Assembly (NCBI GenBank): GCA_934633695.1
Contig: CAKTYT010000006.1
Span: forward strand, 6,743-70,742
DNA: 64,000 bases
Source of the DNA: an uncultured Clostridia bacterium
GTDB lineage: Bacteria > Bacillota > Clostridia > Christensenellales > CAG-138
Direction of reading: 5' to 3'
Shown here: positions 33,662-43,295 of the stretch, one piece after another
Numbering within the stretch: the stretch's first letter is position 1
How the letters are laid out: the number at the start of each line of letters is the position of its first letter
Program-made: the position numbers and the translations under genes
The notes under the pieces: generated by a model
The model's input: only the letters and a program-made list of their open reading frames with translations
Database searches by the model: none
Told to the model about the DNA's origin: nothing

Positions 33662-35041
33662 TCAGTCGATTTCACTTGTCAGAATATCTGCAAGGTCATT
33701 AAATTTTTTCTTCTTGGTGACAATAACGACACTGTCGCCTGCCTGAATGAAGTCGTCGCCTCCTGGAATAATCGTTTTTCCACCGCGGACAATGCAGGCG
33801 ATCAACAGTTCCTTGTGAAGGTGACTGCTGAGCTTTTTCAGAGGAACGCCGAACAGCTTGAGGTTGCCTTTGGCATTGAACTCGAGTGCTTCGATTCTTC
33901 CCCCGACGAGCTCGTAGACAGTTTCGACATTGCTTTCCTCGGGACTGCAGCTCATTGCACGGACAAAAGCGGTTATTCTGTTCGCTGTAATTTGCTTTGG
34001 CGAGACGATGCTTCCAAGCATATCCGCAGGCATGACATCGATAAGATTTTCATTATTGACCTTGATGACAACTTTGCCTTGAGACTGTCGCTTGGCAAAC
34101 AAACCGCTTATAATGTTCATTTCATCAATTCCCGTCAATGCAACGAACGCATCTGTTTCATTCAGCCCCTCTTCGATCAGCAGGTCATGGTCGGTAATAT
34201 CGCTGTTCATGACGAGTGCATGTTTCAGTTCATTGCTGAGTTCAGCGGCACGTTCGGGATTACTCTCGAAAATTTTAACTTGTATGCCGCTGCGTTCGAG
34301 CAGCTTTGCGAGATAAAACGCAATTCTGCCGCCGCCGCAAATCATTGCAGTGCGGACTTTTTTGCGTTTGTCTGGAGAAATTGCACGAAGGAATTTTGCC
34401 ATTTGCTCGGAAGAAGCCGTAATATACAACCTATCGCCGGGGTGAATGACAAAATCACCCCTGGGTATGATGACGTCACTCCCGCGTACTGCCGCACAAA
34501 TCAAGACTTTTATCCGGTGTTTTGAATAAATATCCATGAGAGAGAACCCGATCAGCGGATTGTTGGCTTCGACATGCATTTCAACAAGCTCGACCCTGCC
34601 GCGTGCGAACACTTCAACATTCATCGCCGAAGGTATGCGTAAAAGCCTTGCAATTTCTTCGGCGGCAGCAAGCTCAGGATTTATAACCATCGAAAGACCG
34701 AGGTCATCCTTAAGAAAATCAAGCTGGGCATTGTAGAGAGGATCCCGTATACGGGCGATAGTATGCCTTGTGCCAAGCTTGTGGGCGATGAGACAGCAGA
34801 GCATGTTCACTTCGTCGTGTGCGGTTGCCGCAATGAGCAGATCAGCATGGTTCGCACCGACTTCCTTTTGATTTTGGTAGTCGGCTCCGCTGCCCTCAAC
34901 GCAGAACACATCCATTTCACTGTCAATTTTTGAGGTGACATCAGGATTGCTGTCGATAACTGAAATATCGTTTCCTTCTTCGGAGAGTTTCCTTGCGAGT
35001 CTGCGGCCCACCTTTCCGCCGCCGACAATGATAATTTTCAT
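33662..35041 (-). CDS. trkA: TrkA, NAD-binding regulatory subunit of the Trk potassium system
   Basis: A 459-residue protein made of two tandem RCK units: RCK-N (IIIVGGGKVGRRLARKL, residues 2-130) and RCK-C (about 140-220), then a second RCK-N (AMICGGGRIAFYLAKLLE from about 232) and RCK-C (about 370-455). It forms the cytosolic gating ring of TrkH and responds to nucleotides such as NAD(H), ATP or c-di-AMP in relatives. It lies directly upstream of trkH and 34 bases downstream of the CotH lipoprotein gene, probably in the same transcript. Confidence 0.95.
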   Translation of the reverse strand: MKIIIVGGGKVGRRLARKLSEEGNDISVIDSNPDVTSKIDSEMDVFCVEGSGADYQNQKEVGANHADLLIAATAHDEVNMLCCLIAHKLGTRHTIARIRDPLYNAQLDFLKDDLGLSMVINPELAAAEEIARLLRIPSAMNVEVFARGRVELVEMHVEANNPLIGFSLMDIYSKHRIKVLICAAVRGSDVIIPRGDFVIHPGDRLYITASSEQMAKFLRAISPDKRKKVRTAMICGGGRIAFYLAKLLERSGIQVKIFESNPERAAELSNELKHALVMNSDITDHDLLIEEGLNETDAFVALTGIDEMNIISGLFAKRQSQGKVVIKVNNENLIDVMPADMLGSIVSPKQITANRITAFVRAMSCSPEESNVETVYELVGGRIEALEFNAKGNLKLFGVPLKKLSSHLHKELLIACIVRGGKTIIPGGDDFIQAGDSVVIVTKKKKFNDLADILTSEID

Positions 35042-35075
35042 TATTTTGACCTCGTTATGTCAGATTTTTTATTGC

Positions 35076-38000
35076 TCAGGACAGGCCGCCGTGCTCTTCA
35101 TAAAACTTATCGGCCTCTGCTTCATACTGCCTGTAAGTTTCTTCTGAGATACCATAGAAGTTGCGAAGCTGTGCAGCAGCTATCTCCGGTCTTGCGATAA
35201 CGGCGTTGCGAAGCTTTGTTATTTCCGCTTCCCATACGGCACGGGAGGCGGGTATGCCCCAGCGTGCAATGTGTCTGTCCATTTCGGTGTCCATTTCAGC
35301 CACCATCGAGTCAAGCAGTGCAGTGAGCCGCTCCGCCGTAAGATGATACTTCATGATATAAATGTAGCGAACAATAAAGTCGTGTCTCCAGGATTCATTC
35401 GAGTTAAGTCCGCAGTAGATGTCCATTTGGCTGAGGGAGCCATTTGCACTCGGAACACCATGGACGTTGAAATAGTTGGAAAGCACATTACCCTCAGCGG
35501 AACTCAATGCAAAATCGGAGTCAAAGAAAATTGCTCTCCATTTAACGGCATAATCCGTTGTACGCCAATATTTTTGGTTGAACATATCAAAATCGGAGAG
35601 ATAACTCCTTGCAATGAGGTAATCCATGAAGGATTCAACATCGACCCATTGCTTGAACTGTTCATATCTGTCATCAGTCATGGGAATGACATAGGAATTT
35701 CCGCCGAATTCATCAAAATGTGCAGCAAAAGCACGAACCCTGATGAAATCCGCATTGCTTCCCTGAAGCTCCATTGTATTCCGCTTGACAATATTTACAA
35801 GGTCGGTATCAACACCGAAATGCGTTGCAAGAAAGTCCTTGTTCATGTTTTCCTTAAGATCATAAAGTCCCCAATACTTACCGTTTACGTAAACGGCAGT
35901 AAATCTTGATTCGGAAGTATCAAGATTCATTCCGAGCATGGCTTTGCTTGCAAAGGAATCGCGAATTCGCGATTTGCTGTAATCTTGCCCGGCATTTCTC
36001 AGTACAAGCGAATAAAATGTTTTATAATAATTTTCGCCGAAGAAGGGGTAGGTAATCTCCTTCTGACCGTAACCGGAGCGGAAGTAGATTCCGAGCGACT
36101 TTTGCTTGTAGGCTCTGGTTCCTGCACCGGAAACTCTGACTCCGGCGGCGGACTGGGTGCCGAGCTGACCGTTTGCCTCAAAGAACTGCACGTAGCATTC
36201 CCTTTCTACAACGGGAACAAAGGGCTTGCTTACCGCATAAACTTCGGCAAAATCGCTTTCGTCCATTGCAAGGCAAATAACGGGGATGGAGTGCGGTTCA
36301 TCGAAGATATAAGTGAATGTCACAACGTCACTTGGCATAACCCCGTCAACGAAGGTTGCCGCACGAACAACAGTATTTGAAGATATGTTCAAAGCACCGC
36401 TGTAAACGGGACTGGATGCAGTGGGCTTGCTGCCGTCAAGTGTGTATCTTATGACAGCATCCGCATTTTTTGCTGAAATCTCAAGAGAAAATGGATCTGC
36501 GTGATACATATCAGTGTTTGAAAAGACGGGAGTGGCAGCGTAACTCATATAATATGTTTCGGCGTTCTTCGAACCTTTAGTTGCCGATGTAAAATAAACT
36601 CTTTCGCCGTTCTCGGTAAAATTGACCCTGCCGCTTGTGATGCCGAGCTTGTTTGTACCCGTTTCGAAAACATCGACGATGCAGCCTGTTCCGTCAGTCA
36701 GAATGAGAGTTTCGCCTGCCGGGGAGAGACTGAAAGGGGCAATGGAGGGCTTTTGGTCGAGAATGTCTGAGGAGCATTCTACAACAGCATATCCGCCTGC
36801 CGGAATCGTAATGTGTGAAAGATCGTAAAGAGCAAGATTCATATCATCATCACTGATATGCCAACCGGTAAGGGTAATCGTTTCAGCCGAACCGTTATAA
36901 AGCTCGATCCAGTCGAGCAGACCGCTTCTGGGAGTTTGAACCGAGCAAGTTTCACTTATATAACAAGAAGAGGGGTTGAACCCTCCAACCCCCATGTAGT
37001 CGGTAAAACCGACCGTTGTATTTGCAGCACCCGGAGTGGGGAGAGCGTAATACAATATCTTTCCCCCTTCATCCCGGCCTATCGAGACATTGGAATGGAG
37101 TTCCTCAGGTATGTAGATTGCATCCATTCGCATACCATCGTAGGATGAGAGGAATATGCCCTCGTCCTTTGCAGAAAGTCCGAATGAGGCATGAAGTTCA
37201 TCGCCCGATGTTATATCCTTCTTTGAAAGGAACACAACAAGATACTCTCCGCTGCCCAACGTCACATCGGGGAATGCCCACTTGTCGGGGTTTGCAGAAT
37301 TGTCCGACAGATAGTAGCCGAGCAGTGAAACGGGCTGATTCGAGAAGTTGTAAATTTCAACCCAATCGTGCCTTTCACCGTCCTTATCCGTTATGCCGAA
37401 TTTATTGTCGGGGAGAACCTCGGTTATCCTTATTGCATCGGTGTCGTCCATCGGTTTCCACTCAATGGAGGAAAAAGTTTTTTCGGAATTTTCAAAACCT
37501 TTTGTCGGGAACGCAGTATACGCAATGCCAAGATTAGTATGAACGGCACTAATGGTGTTGGGCATGGCAACATCAAAAACGATTTCATCCTTTAAGCTCC
37601 CATACCCATTGTAAAGGCAAATCATGTTTTCCTGAGAGCTGAGCTTAAAATCCGCATTAAAAGAAGGGATGCCTGTGCCATCGTCTTCGCGGGTCTTTTC
37701 ACCGGTATAAGTCGAACCCATTAGGTAAACAACAGCGTATTCTCCGGCATTGAGCTTACAGGAAGGAAAGTGCCACTTGTCGGTTTTCTCTTTGTTGTCG
37801 GTAAGATAGAAATTGTGGAGGTCGATTTGCTTTCCGGTGGGGTTGTAAATTTCTACCCAGCCTTCATCGCCACGCATTACCTCGGTAAGGCAAAGACCAT
37901 CGGAAATAGAGACATTTGCTCTTGCTTCTTCAATTGTGTTGTAAATTGCCGAATCGTTGTTGGCTGCACCGGCTGTGGGAGAGGCAGTAAAGCCGAATTT

Positions 38001-38495
38001 GCCGTTCCTGCGTGCGGCATAGGAAATATCAAGATTGAGTGCAGGGACGCTCAACGCCTGAAGTTCATTCCCGTCCTTATCGCAGAGCGAGAGCAGAACC
38101 CCGCTGTCGGGAAGATTAAAGTTCGCAATCATCTTCCCCTCGCCGGGCTGTGTGCCCTCAATGCAGTAAATTATCATATAGCTTCCCGCATTGATGGCTG
38201 TTCTGTCGGGAAAAGTGAACGTAACGTTCTGAGACTTGTTGATGAGTTTATAACCGGAAAGGTCAATTTTTGAGCCGGTGGGGTTGTAAATCTCCAACCA
38301 ATCGGGCGAGCCGTAGACCGAATCCGTCAATGACTTTGAGTTTGCACTGACGACCTCAGTTATAGTAAGTGTTTCGTTTTTAGCTGCACAACCTGCGACA
38401 GAAAACAAAGAAATAATAAGAGACAGCAATGCAACAAAAAGAATCAATTTCATCGCTGAAGAGGGTTTTTTAAAACCGGCGTTGAACTTTAACAT
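35076..38495 (-). CDS. CotH-kinase lipoprotein with four lamin-tail domains
   Basis: A 1139-residue protein starting at ATG 38495 (AGAGG nine bases upstream). A signal peptide with lipobox SVAGC anchors it outside the membrane. Then come four lamin-tail domains, each with a W(L/V/I)E(I/L)YN core (about residues 38-150, 195-330, 355-480 and 510-630), a chitobiase-like Ig region (PFSLEISAKNADAVIRYTLDGSKPTASSPVYSG-type, about 665-735) and a C-terminal CotH domain (VRVSGAGTRAYKQKSLGIYFRSGYG, YSLVLRNAGQD, NGKYWGLYDLKENMNKDFL, WRAIFFDSDFAL). CotH proteins phosphorylate spore-coat proteins with a kinase fold in Bacillus. Here the protein is on the cell surface and may act on envelope proteins or bind polysaccharide. 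It precedes trkA-trkH. Confidence 0.88.
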   Translation of the reverse strand: MLKFNAGFKKPSSAMKLILFVALLSLIISLFSVAGCAAKNETLTITEVVSANSKSLTDSVYGSPDWLEIYNPTGSKIDLSGYKLINKSQNVTFTFPDRTAINAGSYMIIYCIEGTQPGEGKMIANFNLPDSGVLLSLCDKDGNELQALSVPALNLDISYAARRNGKFGFTASPTAGAANNDSAIYNTIEEARANVSISDGLCLTEVMRGDEGWVEIYNPTGKQIDLHNFYLTDNKEKTDKWHFPSCKLNAGEYAVVYLMGSTYTGEKTREDDGTGIPSFNADFKLSSQENMICLYNGYGSLKDEIVFDVAMPNTISAVHTNLGIAYTAFPTKGFENSEKTFSSIEWKPMDDTDAIRITEVLPDNKFGITDKDGERHDWVEIYNFSNQPVSLLGYYLSDNSANPDKWAFPDVTLGSGEYLVVFLSKKDITSGDELHASFGLSAKDEGIFLSSYDGMRMDAIYIPEELHSNVSIGRDEGGKILYYALPTPGAANTTVGFTDYMGVGGFNPSSCYISETCSVQTPRSGLLDWIELYNGSAETITLTGWHISDDDMNLALYDLSHITIPAGGYAVVECSSDILDQKPSIAPFSLSPAGETLILTDGTGCIVDVFETGTNKLGITSGRVNFTENGERVYFTSATKGSKNAETYYMSYAATPVFSNTDMYHADPFSLEISAKNADAVIRYTLDGSKPTASSPVYSGALNISSNTVVRAATFVDGVMPSDVVTFTYIFDEPHSIPVICLAMDESDFAEVYAVSKPFVPVVERECYVQFFEANGQLGTQSAAGVRVSGAGTRAYKQKSLGIYFRSGYGQKEITYPFFGENYYKTFYSLVLRNAGQDYSKSRIRDSFASKAMLGMNLDTSESRFTAVYVNGKYWGLYDLKENMNKDFLATHFGVDTDLVNIVKRNTMELQGSNADFIRVRAFAAHFDEFGGNSYVIPMTDDRYEQFKQWVDVESFMDYLIARSYLSDFDMFNQKYWRTTDYAVKWRAIFFDSDFALSSAEGNVLSNYFNVHGVPSANGSLSQMDIYCGLNSNESWRHDFIVRYIYIMKYHLTAERLTALLDSMVAEMDTEMDRHIARWGIPASRAVWEAEITKLRNAVIARPEIAAAQLRNFYGISEETYRQYEAEADKFYEEHGGLS

Positions 38496-38976
38496 TGTTT
38501 TTATCCTCTCGGAAGTATTCGGCAGAAGAGGCAACCCTTTCCACCAATGCCTATTATACACACAATTACGAAAAAATCAAGGGCTTGAGGGATCTTTGAA
38601 TACCAACGAAGACAAAGAGACAGGTTACAAAAGAACTTCCGATAAAAGGCAGAAAATGAAAAACTTTCTATGACCACTATATCTTGTGCTTCGAACATAC
38701 AGCAACCACAAGGCATGAAAAATAATTTTGTTAATGCCCTTGCGAAAATTCAATTATTTTGGTATCATTATATTCCCATCCATATGAAACGGTTGATTCT
38801 GCCGGGCTACGTCTTTATTAAACGCACCCATCGGTCCTACCGGTTTTATCCGGACGGAGTATTGAAAAGCGGGAACTTGAGCGAAAGTCTCCTTTCGCGT
38901 TGTTTTGCGGTGCTTGAAATCTCTTCTTTTGAACAATGGTTTGGGAAATTTTTAGGCAAAAATCGGAGGTGCGAAT
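38496..38976. promoter_or_regulatory. Divergent promoter region between the CotH gene and dnaA
   Basis: No credible gene in 481 bases. The minus-strand promoter TTGATT (38575-38580), 16 bases, TATAAT (38553-38558) serves the CotH gene. The plus-strand promoter TTGCGA (38740-38745), 17 bases, TATCAT (38763-38768) serves dnaA, leaving a leader of about 200 bases. That leader contains GCGAAAG (38881-38887)/CTTTCGC (38892-38898), a hairpin followed by GTTGTTTT, possibly an attenuator. I find no exact DnaA box (TTATCCACA) here, only weaker matches such as TTATCCGGA near 38847. Confidence 0.6.
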
Positions 38977-40353
38977 TTGTTATCCGCTGTAATCATTTGG
39001 GAGAAAGCCCTGGAAATTCTGAAAACGGAAATGACCGGTGTCAGCTATAAACTCTGGGTCGAAAATCTTACGCCCGTAAAGGTGGATGATGATCTCGTTC
39101 TGGAGCTCATGCTGCCCGATACGCACCCTGCCGAGCAGGATGTGCAAGCATCATCGCTTGAAAACATTTACAGACGTATCATAGTGCGCGCTGTTTCCCG
39201 TGCCGCAGGCGAAAAAATGGACGTAAGGTTCGTTCCGTATCAGTCTGAAGAGGAAAAAGCAAGGTGCGTCAGAGAAGAACCCGCAGTCCAGGAGGAGATG
39301 GTTCCATCCGTTCCCGTGACAGAATGTCCGACATTGATGACAAAATACACTTTCGATAATTTCGTTACGGGTGAATCTAACCGATTTGCGAGTGCAGCTG
39401 CCCTTGCCGTTGCCGAAAATCCGTCGCAGGCATACAATCCGCTTTACATTTATGGCGGCGTAGGTCTTGGCAAAACTCACCTTATTCATGCAATCGGAAA
39501 CTACATTCACGAGACACATCCTGATTACAAAATTCTTTATGTGACTAGTGAAACCTTTACTAACGATGTTATTACAGCAGTTGCAAACAACCGAAGGGAA
39601 GAGCTTAGGGACAAGTACCGAACGCTTGATGTTTTTATCGTTGACGATATTCAATTTATCGGCGGCAAGCAGTCAACCGAATCCGAATTCTTCAATGTGT
39701 TTAATCATTTGAGAGATTCGGATAAGCAGATCATCATCACTTCGGATCAACCGCCGGAGAGCATTTCTCTGCTCACTCAGAGATTGAAAACAAGGTTCAG
39801 TTGGGGTTTGGTTTCCGACATAAAGGAGCCGGATTTTGAAACACGTGTAGCGATTCTGCGTAAGCATGTCATGGAAGATCATCTCGACGTCAACGAAGAT
39901 GTCTTGAAAATTATTGCCGAGCGTGTTACGGGAAATGTACGAAGCCTTGAAGGAAGCCTGACGAAAATTGTTGCGTATGCAAAATTTATTAAAAAGCCCG
40001 TTACTGTTTCCTTAACTGAGAGTATGCTGAAAGATTTTGTGAATACGGACGGCAGCAAGCGGCCCGTGACGCTCGATACCATTCGTCAGGTCATTTGCGA
40101 CTATTTCAGTGTTACGGTCGCAGAGCTCTGTTCATCACGCCGCGAACAGCGTATATCACACCCTAGGCAAATCGCCATGTATCTCTCAAGGATGATTCTC
40201 AATGCGTCGTTCCCTGAAATCGGCAGCTTTTATGGGGACAGGCATTATTCGACCGTCATGCACGGATACGAGCAGATCGAAAAGAAGCTTGAGGTTGACC
40301 AGAAGCTCAAGGATGTTGTTGACGATTTGACTGAGAAAATTAACAATAACTGA
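38977..40353 (+). CDS. dnaA: Chromosomal replication initiator protein DnaA
   Basis: A 458-residue DnaA starting at TTG 38977 (GGAGG eight bases upstream). Domain I (residues 1-85), a variable linker (90-120), the AAA+ domain with Walker [17 protein letters not shown] (Lys166), Walker [14 protein letters not shown], sensor motifs ITSDQPP and [10 protein letters not shown], and the helix-turn-helix domain IV. The signature in domain IV reads [13 protein letters not shown] where RDHTT is nearly invariant, so Asp and His that contact the DnaA box are His423 and Tyr424 here. The usual neighbours rpmH and dnaN are absent; pyrR follows after 22 bases. It may be the only DnaA of a diverged lineage or a second copy. 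Confidence 0.95.
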   Translation: MLSAVIIWEKALEILKTEMTGVSYKLWVENLTPVKVDDDLVLELMLPDTHPAEQDVQASSLENIYRRIIVRAVSRAAGEKMDVRFVPYQSEEEKARCVREEPAVQEEMVPSVPVTECPTLMTKYTFDNFVTGESNRFASAAALAVAENPSQAYNPLYIYGGVGLGKTHLIHAIGNYIHETHPDYKILYVTSETFTNDVITAVANNRREELRDKYRTLDVFIVDDIQFIGGKQSTESEFFNVFNHLRDSDKQIIITSDQPPESISLLTQRLKTRFSWGLVSDIKEPDFETRVAILRKHVMEDHLDVNEDVLKIIAERVTGNVRSLEGSLTKIVAYAKFIKKPVTVSLTESMLKDFVNTDGSKRPVTLDTIRQVICDYFSVTVAELCSSRREQRISHPRQIAMYLSRMILNASFPEIGSFYGDRHYSTVMHGYEQIEKKLEVDQKLKDVVDDLTEKINNN

Positions 40354-40375
40354 ATTTGCAGTTGGCGGAGTGGTT

Positions 40376-40915
40376 ATGCGTTTTAAATCAAAAATATTGA
40401 CGGAAGAGGATATGAACCGCACACTCGTTCGTATTTCGCATCAGATTATCGAGCGGAATCATGGGACGGATGATCTCTGCCTGATTGGCATAAAGACACG
40501 GGGTTTGCCTCTTGCAAAGCGGATAGCTGCAAATATCGAACGGCTCTACGGTGAAAAGCTTCCCGTCGGTGAACTTGATATCACTCTTTATCGTGATGAT
40601 TTGACTCAGGAGAGAATCGAGCCTGAGATTTACGGAAACGATATTCCTTTTTCAATAGTCGGCAAAACGGTCGTGTTGGTAGATGATGTGATTTTTACCT
40701 GCCGCACGGCACGAGCCGCTCTGGACGCAGTTATAAATATCGGAAGACCGGCAAGAATACAGCTTGCAGTTCTCATAGACAGGGGGCATTCGGAGCTTCC
40801 CATAAGACCGAATTTTGTCGGCAAAAACATTCCAACTTCTCTCGATGAAATAATCAGTGTAAAGCTCGCAGAAACGGATGGGGAAACGAGCGTTTCAATA
40901 TTGACAAGAGATTGA
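40376..40915 (+). CDS. pyrR: PyrR bifunctional regulator/uracil phosphoribosyltransferase
   Basis: A 179-residue Pyr[51 protein letters not shown], the PRPP loop [21 protein letters not shown] and [33 protein letters not shown]. It binds pyrimidine mRNA leaders to terminate transcription when UMP is plentiful and has uracil phosphoribosyltransferase activity. The PRPP loop has Cys where the well-known Bacillus protein has Gly (TGRT). No pyr biosynthesis gene is adjacent; it is downstream of dnaA, with GGAG before the ATG at 40376, and ends at a terminator. Confidence 0.93.
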   Translation: MRFKSKILTEEDMNRTLVRISHQIIERNHGTDDLCLIGIKTRGLPLAKRIAANIERLYGEKLPVGELDITLYRDDLTQERIEPEIYGNDIPFSIVGKTVVLVDDVIFTCRTARAALDAVINIGRPARIQLAVLIDRGHSELPIRPNFVGKNIPTSLDEIISVKLAETDGETSVSILTRD

Positions 40916-40944
40916 AAAAAGTTTCGCATAGATTATTGCAGGAT

Positions 40945-40966
40945 GCAGCGATGAGCTGCTTTTTTT
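40945..40966 (+). terminator. Terminator of dnaA-pyrR
   Basis: GCAGC (40945-40949), loop GATGA, GCTGC (40955-40959), then seven T. Confidence 0.85.
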
Positions 40967-41052
40967 CAACTTGATCGGGCTATTAAATTCAGACGGCAAA
41001 TTTAAATAAAAATACCCCGCGCTGAGAAGCACGGAGACATTTTAAACGAGAG

Positions 41053-41550
41053 CTACAGCCCGAACACAAGGTCGTCGCCATCCATTTCATCCAGCTTTTT
41101 AAAACCCAACGACATATACAGTGCCTGTGCCTTCGTGTTGGACATTTCTGTGGACAGCTTAATTTGCTTGTCGTGTGCAGCCGATTTCAAAATACAGACC
41201 GCAAGTCGGGCGGCATTTTTGCCGTAGCCCTTTCCTTGATGCCTGATGTCAATATAATAACTCCATGAATAGGCATTTCCTCCCCAAATGCACCAGTCGT
41301 TTAAGTTGATAAAGCCGAGGGGTTCATCTTGCTCATTATAAATGATGCACGGGTAATTTTCTTCCCTGAAAAGATACGCTCTTCCGATAGAGAACCATGT
41401 GGGATTGACAAGTTCCTTTTGCTCATCAGTCAGTTTGCAGTCGCATGTTGCGTAAATGAAATTATCTTCAGTTAAAATCGGTTTTATTTTCACGCATTCA
41501 TTCCGCCAGTATTCGGCAGGGAGTTTTTCCAAGTCAGAACGCAATGACAA
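41053..41550 (-). CDS. GNAT-family N-acetyltransferase
   Basis: A 165-residue GNAT protein. The acetyl-CoA-binding motif A is IDIRHQGKGYGKNAARLAVCILK (about residues 100-122) and the end ALYMSLGFKKLDEMDGDDLVF is motif B. The start codon is TTG at 41550 with a strong AAGGAGGTG before it. The acceptor substrate is unknown. It follows another GNAT gene on the same strand. Confidence 0.87.
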   Translation of the reverse strand: MSLRSDLEKLPAEYWRNECVKIKPILTEDNFIYATCDCKLTDEQKELVNPTWFSIGRAYLFREENYPCIIYNEQDEPLGFINLNDWCIWGGNAYSWSYYIDIRHQGKGYGKNAARLAVCILKSAAHDKQIKLSTEMSNTKAQALYMSLGFKKLDEMDGDDLVFGL

Positions 41551-41666
41551 AAAAACACCTCCTTGTGTTCAGTTGGTTCAGATTCCGCAGTATTAAATAC
41601 CCGAAAAAAGTACAGGGACATTTGCGGCGTACAGTCACAAGCCGTACTGTGTGCAGTTGCACCTCT

Positions 41667-42212
41667 TTAAAGCGTTTTCCACATATAGATGGCTTTTCTT
41701 GATGACCCGTCTTTGAGTTTAAATGCATTCGGGTGTTCTGCCATGATCTCAAAGCCCATCTTTCTATAAAGCGAAAAGCCCCTCTCGTTGCCCTCAATCA
41801 TTTCAAGCTCAAGTTGTTCTATCCCCTTTTGCCTTGCAGCAAGCTCCATTTCTTTGAACATTGCACTGCCGATACCGAGACCCCAGAATTCTTTCAACAG
41901 TCCTATCATGACGGCTGCACGGTGACGAACCTTCATTCCACCGAGAAAAACAATCTGACAGTTTCCTGCAAGCCTGCCGTCAACCGTACAGACAATCATC
42001 ATGTTCTGCGGTGAATTAAGGATGTTTTTGATGTAAGCTTCTTCGCTTTCGATCGTGTATGAAAGCTCTTCCGGGTATGAGGCAAGAAATTCGGTTTCAC
42101 CGGTTGCACTGGTGAGGTAGTCAAGCATTTCACGTGCATCGGAAAGCTCCGGGGAACGTAAAACGGCATTTCTTCCGTCTTTGAGTATTATGCTCTTTTG
42201 GTTGTAAATCAT
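41667..42212 (-). CDS. GNAT-family N-acetyltransferase
   Basis: A 181-residue GNAT protein with motif A IGLLKEFWGLGIGSAMFKEMELAAR (about residues 103-127), and LELEMIEGNERGFSLYRKMGFEIMAEHPNAFKL typical of the branch that acetylates amino groups of small molecules or protein N-termini. GAAAGGAG precedes the ATG. Substrate unknown. Confidence 0.88.
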   Translation of the reverse strand: MIYNQKSIILKDGRNAVLRSPELSDAREMLDYLTSATGETEFLASYPEELSYTIESEEAYIKNILNSPQNMMIVCTVDGRLAGNCQIVFLGGMKVRHRAAVMIGLLKEFWGLGIGSAMFKEMELAARQKGIEQLELEMIEGNERGFSLYRKMGFEIMAEHPNAFKLKDGSSRKAIYMWKTL

Positions 42213-42241
42213 TGCAAGCTCCTTTCAAATTGTTGGAATAT

Positions 42242-43180
42242 TCAGCGTTTGGTGTGGCGGTAAACTTCTTTCATTTTTCCGAACCGGCAGCGTATGCTGC
42301 GAAAAGCGGTTCTGTTTATGCTAAGCAGCCTATCGGCTTCATCTGCGGCGTTTTCATATCGTGCATCATTGAAGTGAAGCAATACATAATCAACTTCTTT
42401 AATTTTGCCAGATGCCTGCACACAGAATTCTCTGATCGGAGAACAAAGTGTGAATACCCAGATAGGTGAGCAAATTGTAACATGCTCATACTTTTCAAGG
42501 TCGATGGAAATGGGCTCGATCGGCATTGGCCAACGATGCATACCGAACCTTCCGCACCACCAAAAACCCAAGGTTCCATCCGTTCTCTCAGTTGAACGAA
42601 CACGATAGATGTCAGCTCCGCAGTTGTTTGCAGTTTCGTATGCCGTTTTTTCAACATAGCCCATACGCGAAAAGTAAACGACGAGCCTTTTCGGGTTCCT
42701 GCCTATATCAGGGTAATCAGCTTCGTTCACCAAAAAGCTTTCCTGCCTGAAAAATACATAGGCAGCATACCCGGCTGCGGCTTGCAGTAGACCGAAGATA
42801 AAGAACGCAGTTGACATGAAATTTAACGGGAACATATAAAACTGAATGCATATCCACAGCATGAGCGTTACTCCGAAAAGACCGCCGAGAATAACGCCGG
42901 CTTTTTTACGCAAAATAAGTAGAATACCCGCAGTAAGATTGGTAAGCCCGTTCACAATGAGCAGGGCTATTCCCGAAAATAAGAGGTCTTGAAAGACGAC
43001 CTCCGCAAACGGCAGTTTTTGAAAATACGGAAGCATTGCATCCATGCCCATAATATGCCCGCTTGGGTCGATGAGCATTGCGGCAGACCCTGCGACTGCT
43101 CCGATACCGAAAAAAAATGTCCAGAAGATTAAGATCTTTCGTGCAATATCAAATCGTGATTTCCCTTTTGTTGTTTTCAT
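42242..43180 (-). CDS. Four-helix membrane protein fused to a flavodoxin-like domain
   Basis: A 312-residue protein. Residues 1-150 contain four membrane helices (around residues 12-36, 62-85, 88-112, 116-140). Residues 165-312 look like a flavodoxin: RLVVYFSRMGYVEKTAYETANNCGADIYRV at the FMN-phosphate loop, a middle strand HVTICSPIWVFTLCSPIREFC as in flavodoxin SPIW-type loops, and VDYVLLHFNDARYEN. The phosphate loop lacks the usual T/S-x-T-G-N-T residues (here SRMGYVEKT), so FMN binding is uncertain. AATGGAGG precedes the ATG. It may pass electrons at the membrane or simply use the fold. No partner gene is evident. Confidence 0.8.
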   Translation of the reverse strand: MKTTKGKSRFDIARKILIFWTFFFGIGAVAGSAAMLIDPSGHIMGMDAMLPYFQKLPFAEVVFQDLLFSGIALLIVNGLTNLTAGILLILRKKAGVILGGLFGVTLMLWICIQFYMFPLNFMSTAFFIFGLLQAAAGYAAYVFFRQESFLVNEADYPDIGRNPKRLVVYFSRMGYVEKTAYETANNCGADIYRVRSTERTDGTLGFWWCGRFGMHRWPMPIEPISIDLEKYEHVTICSPIWVFTLCSPIREFCVQASGKIKEVDYVLLHFNDARYENAADEADRLLSINRTAFRSIRCRFGKMKEVYRHTKR

Positions 43181-43295
43181 AACGCCTCCATTTGGTAAAG
43201 CAAACGGCGGCGAAGTAAGCTTGAAAATCTTAACTGCCGCAGCCGCTGTAAACAGATATATGGTTGCTTTGAATCAAGCAGGCACCGGATTTTAC

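Noticed and set aside
38496..38976. oriC next to dnaA
   Set aside because: No cluster of DnaA boxes and no clear AT-rich unwinding region; dnaN is absent.
38670..39050. 126-codon open frame across the dnaA start, possibly rpmH-like
   Set aside because: Its start MKRLILPGYVFIKRTH superficially recalls L34, but the rest does not match and it overlaps the dnaA start in another frame.
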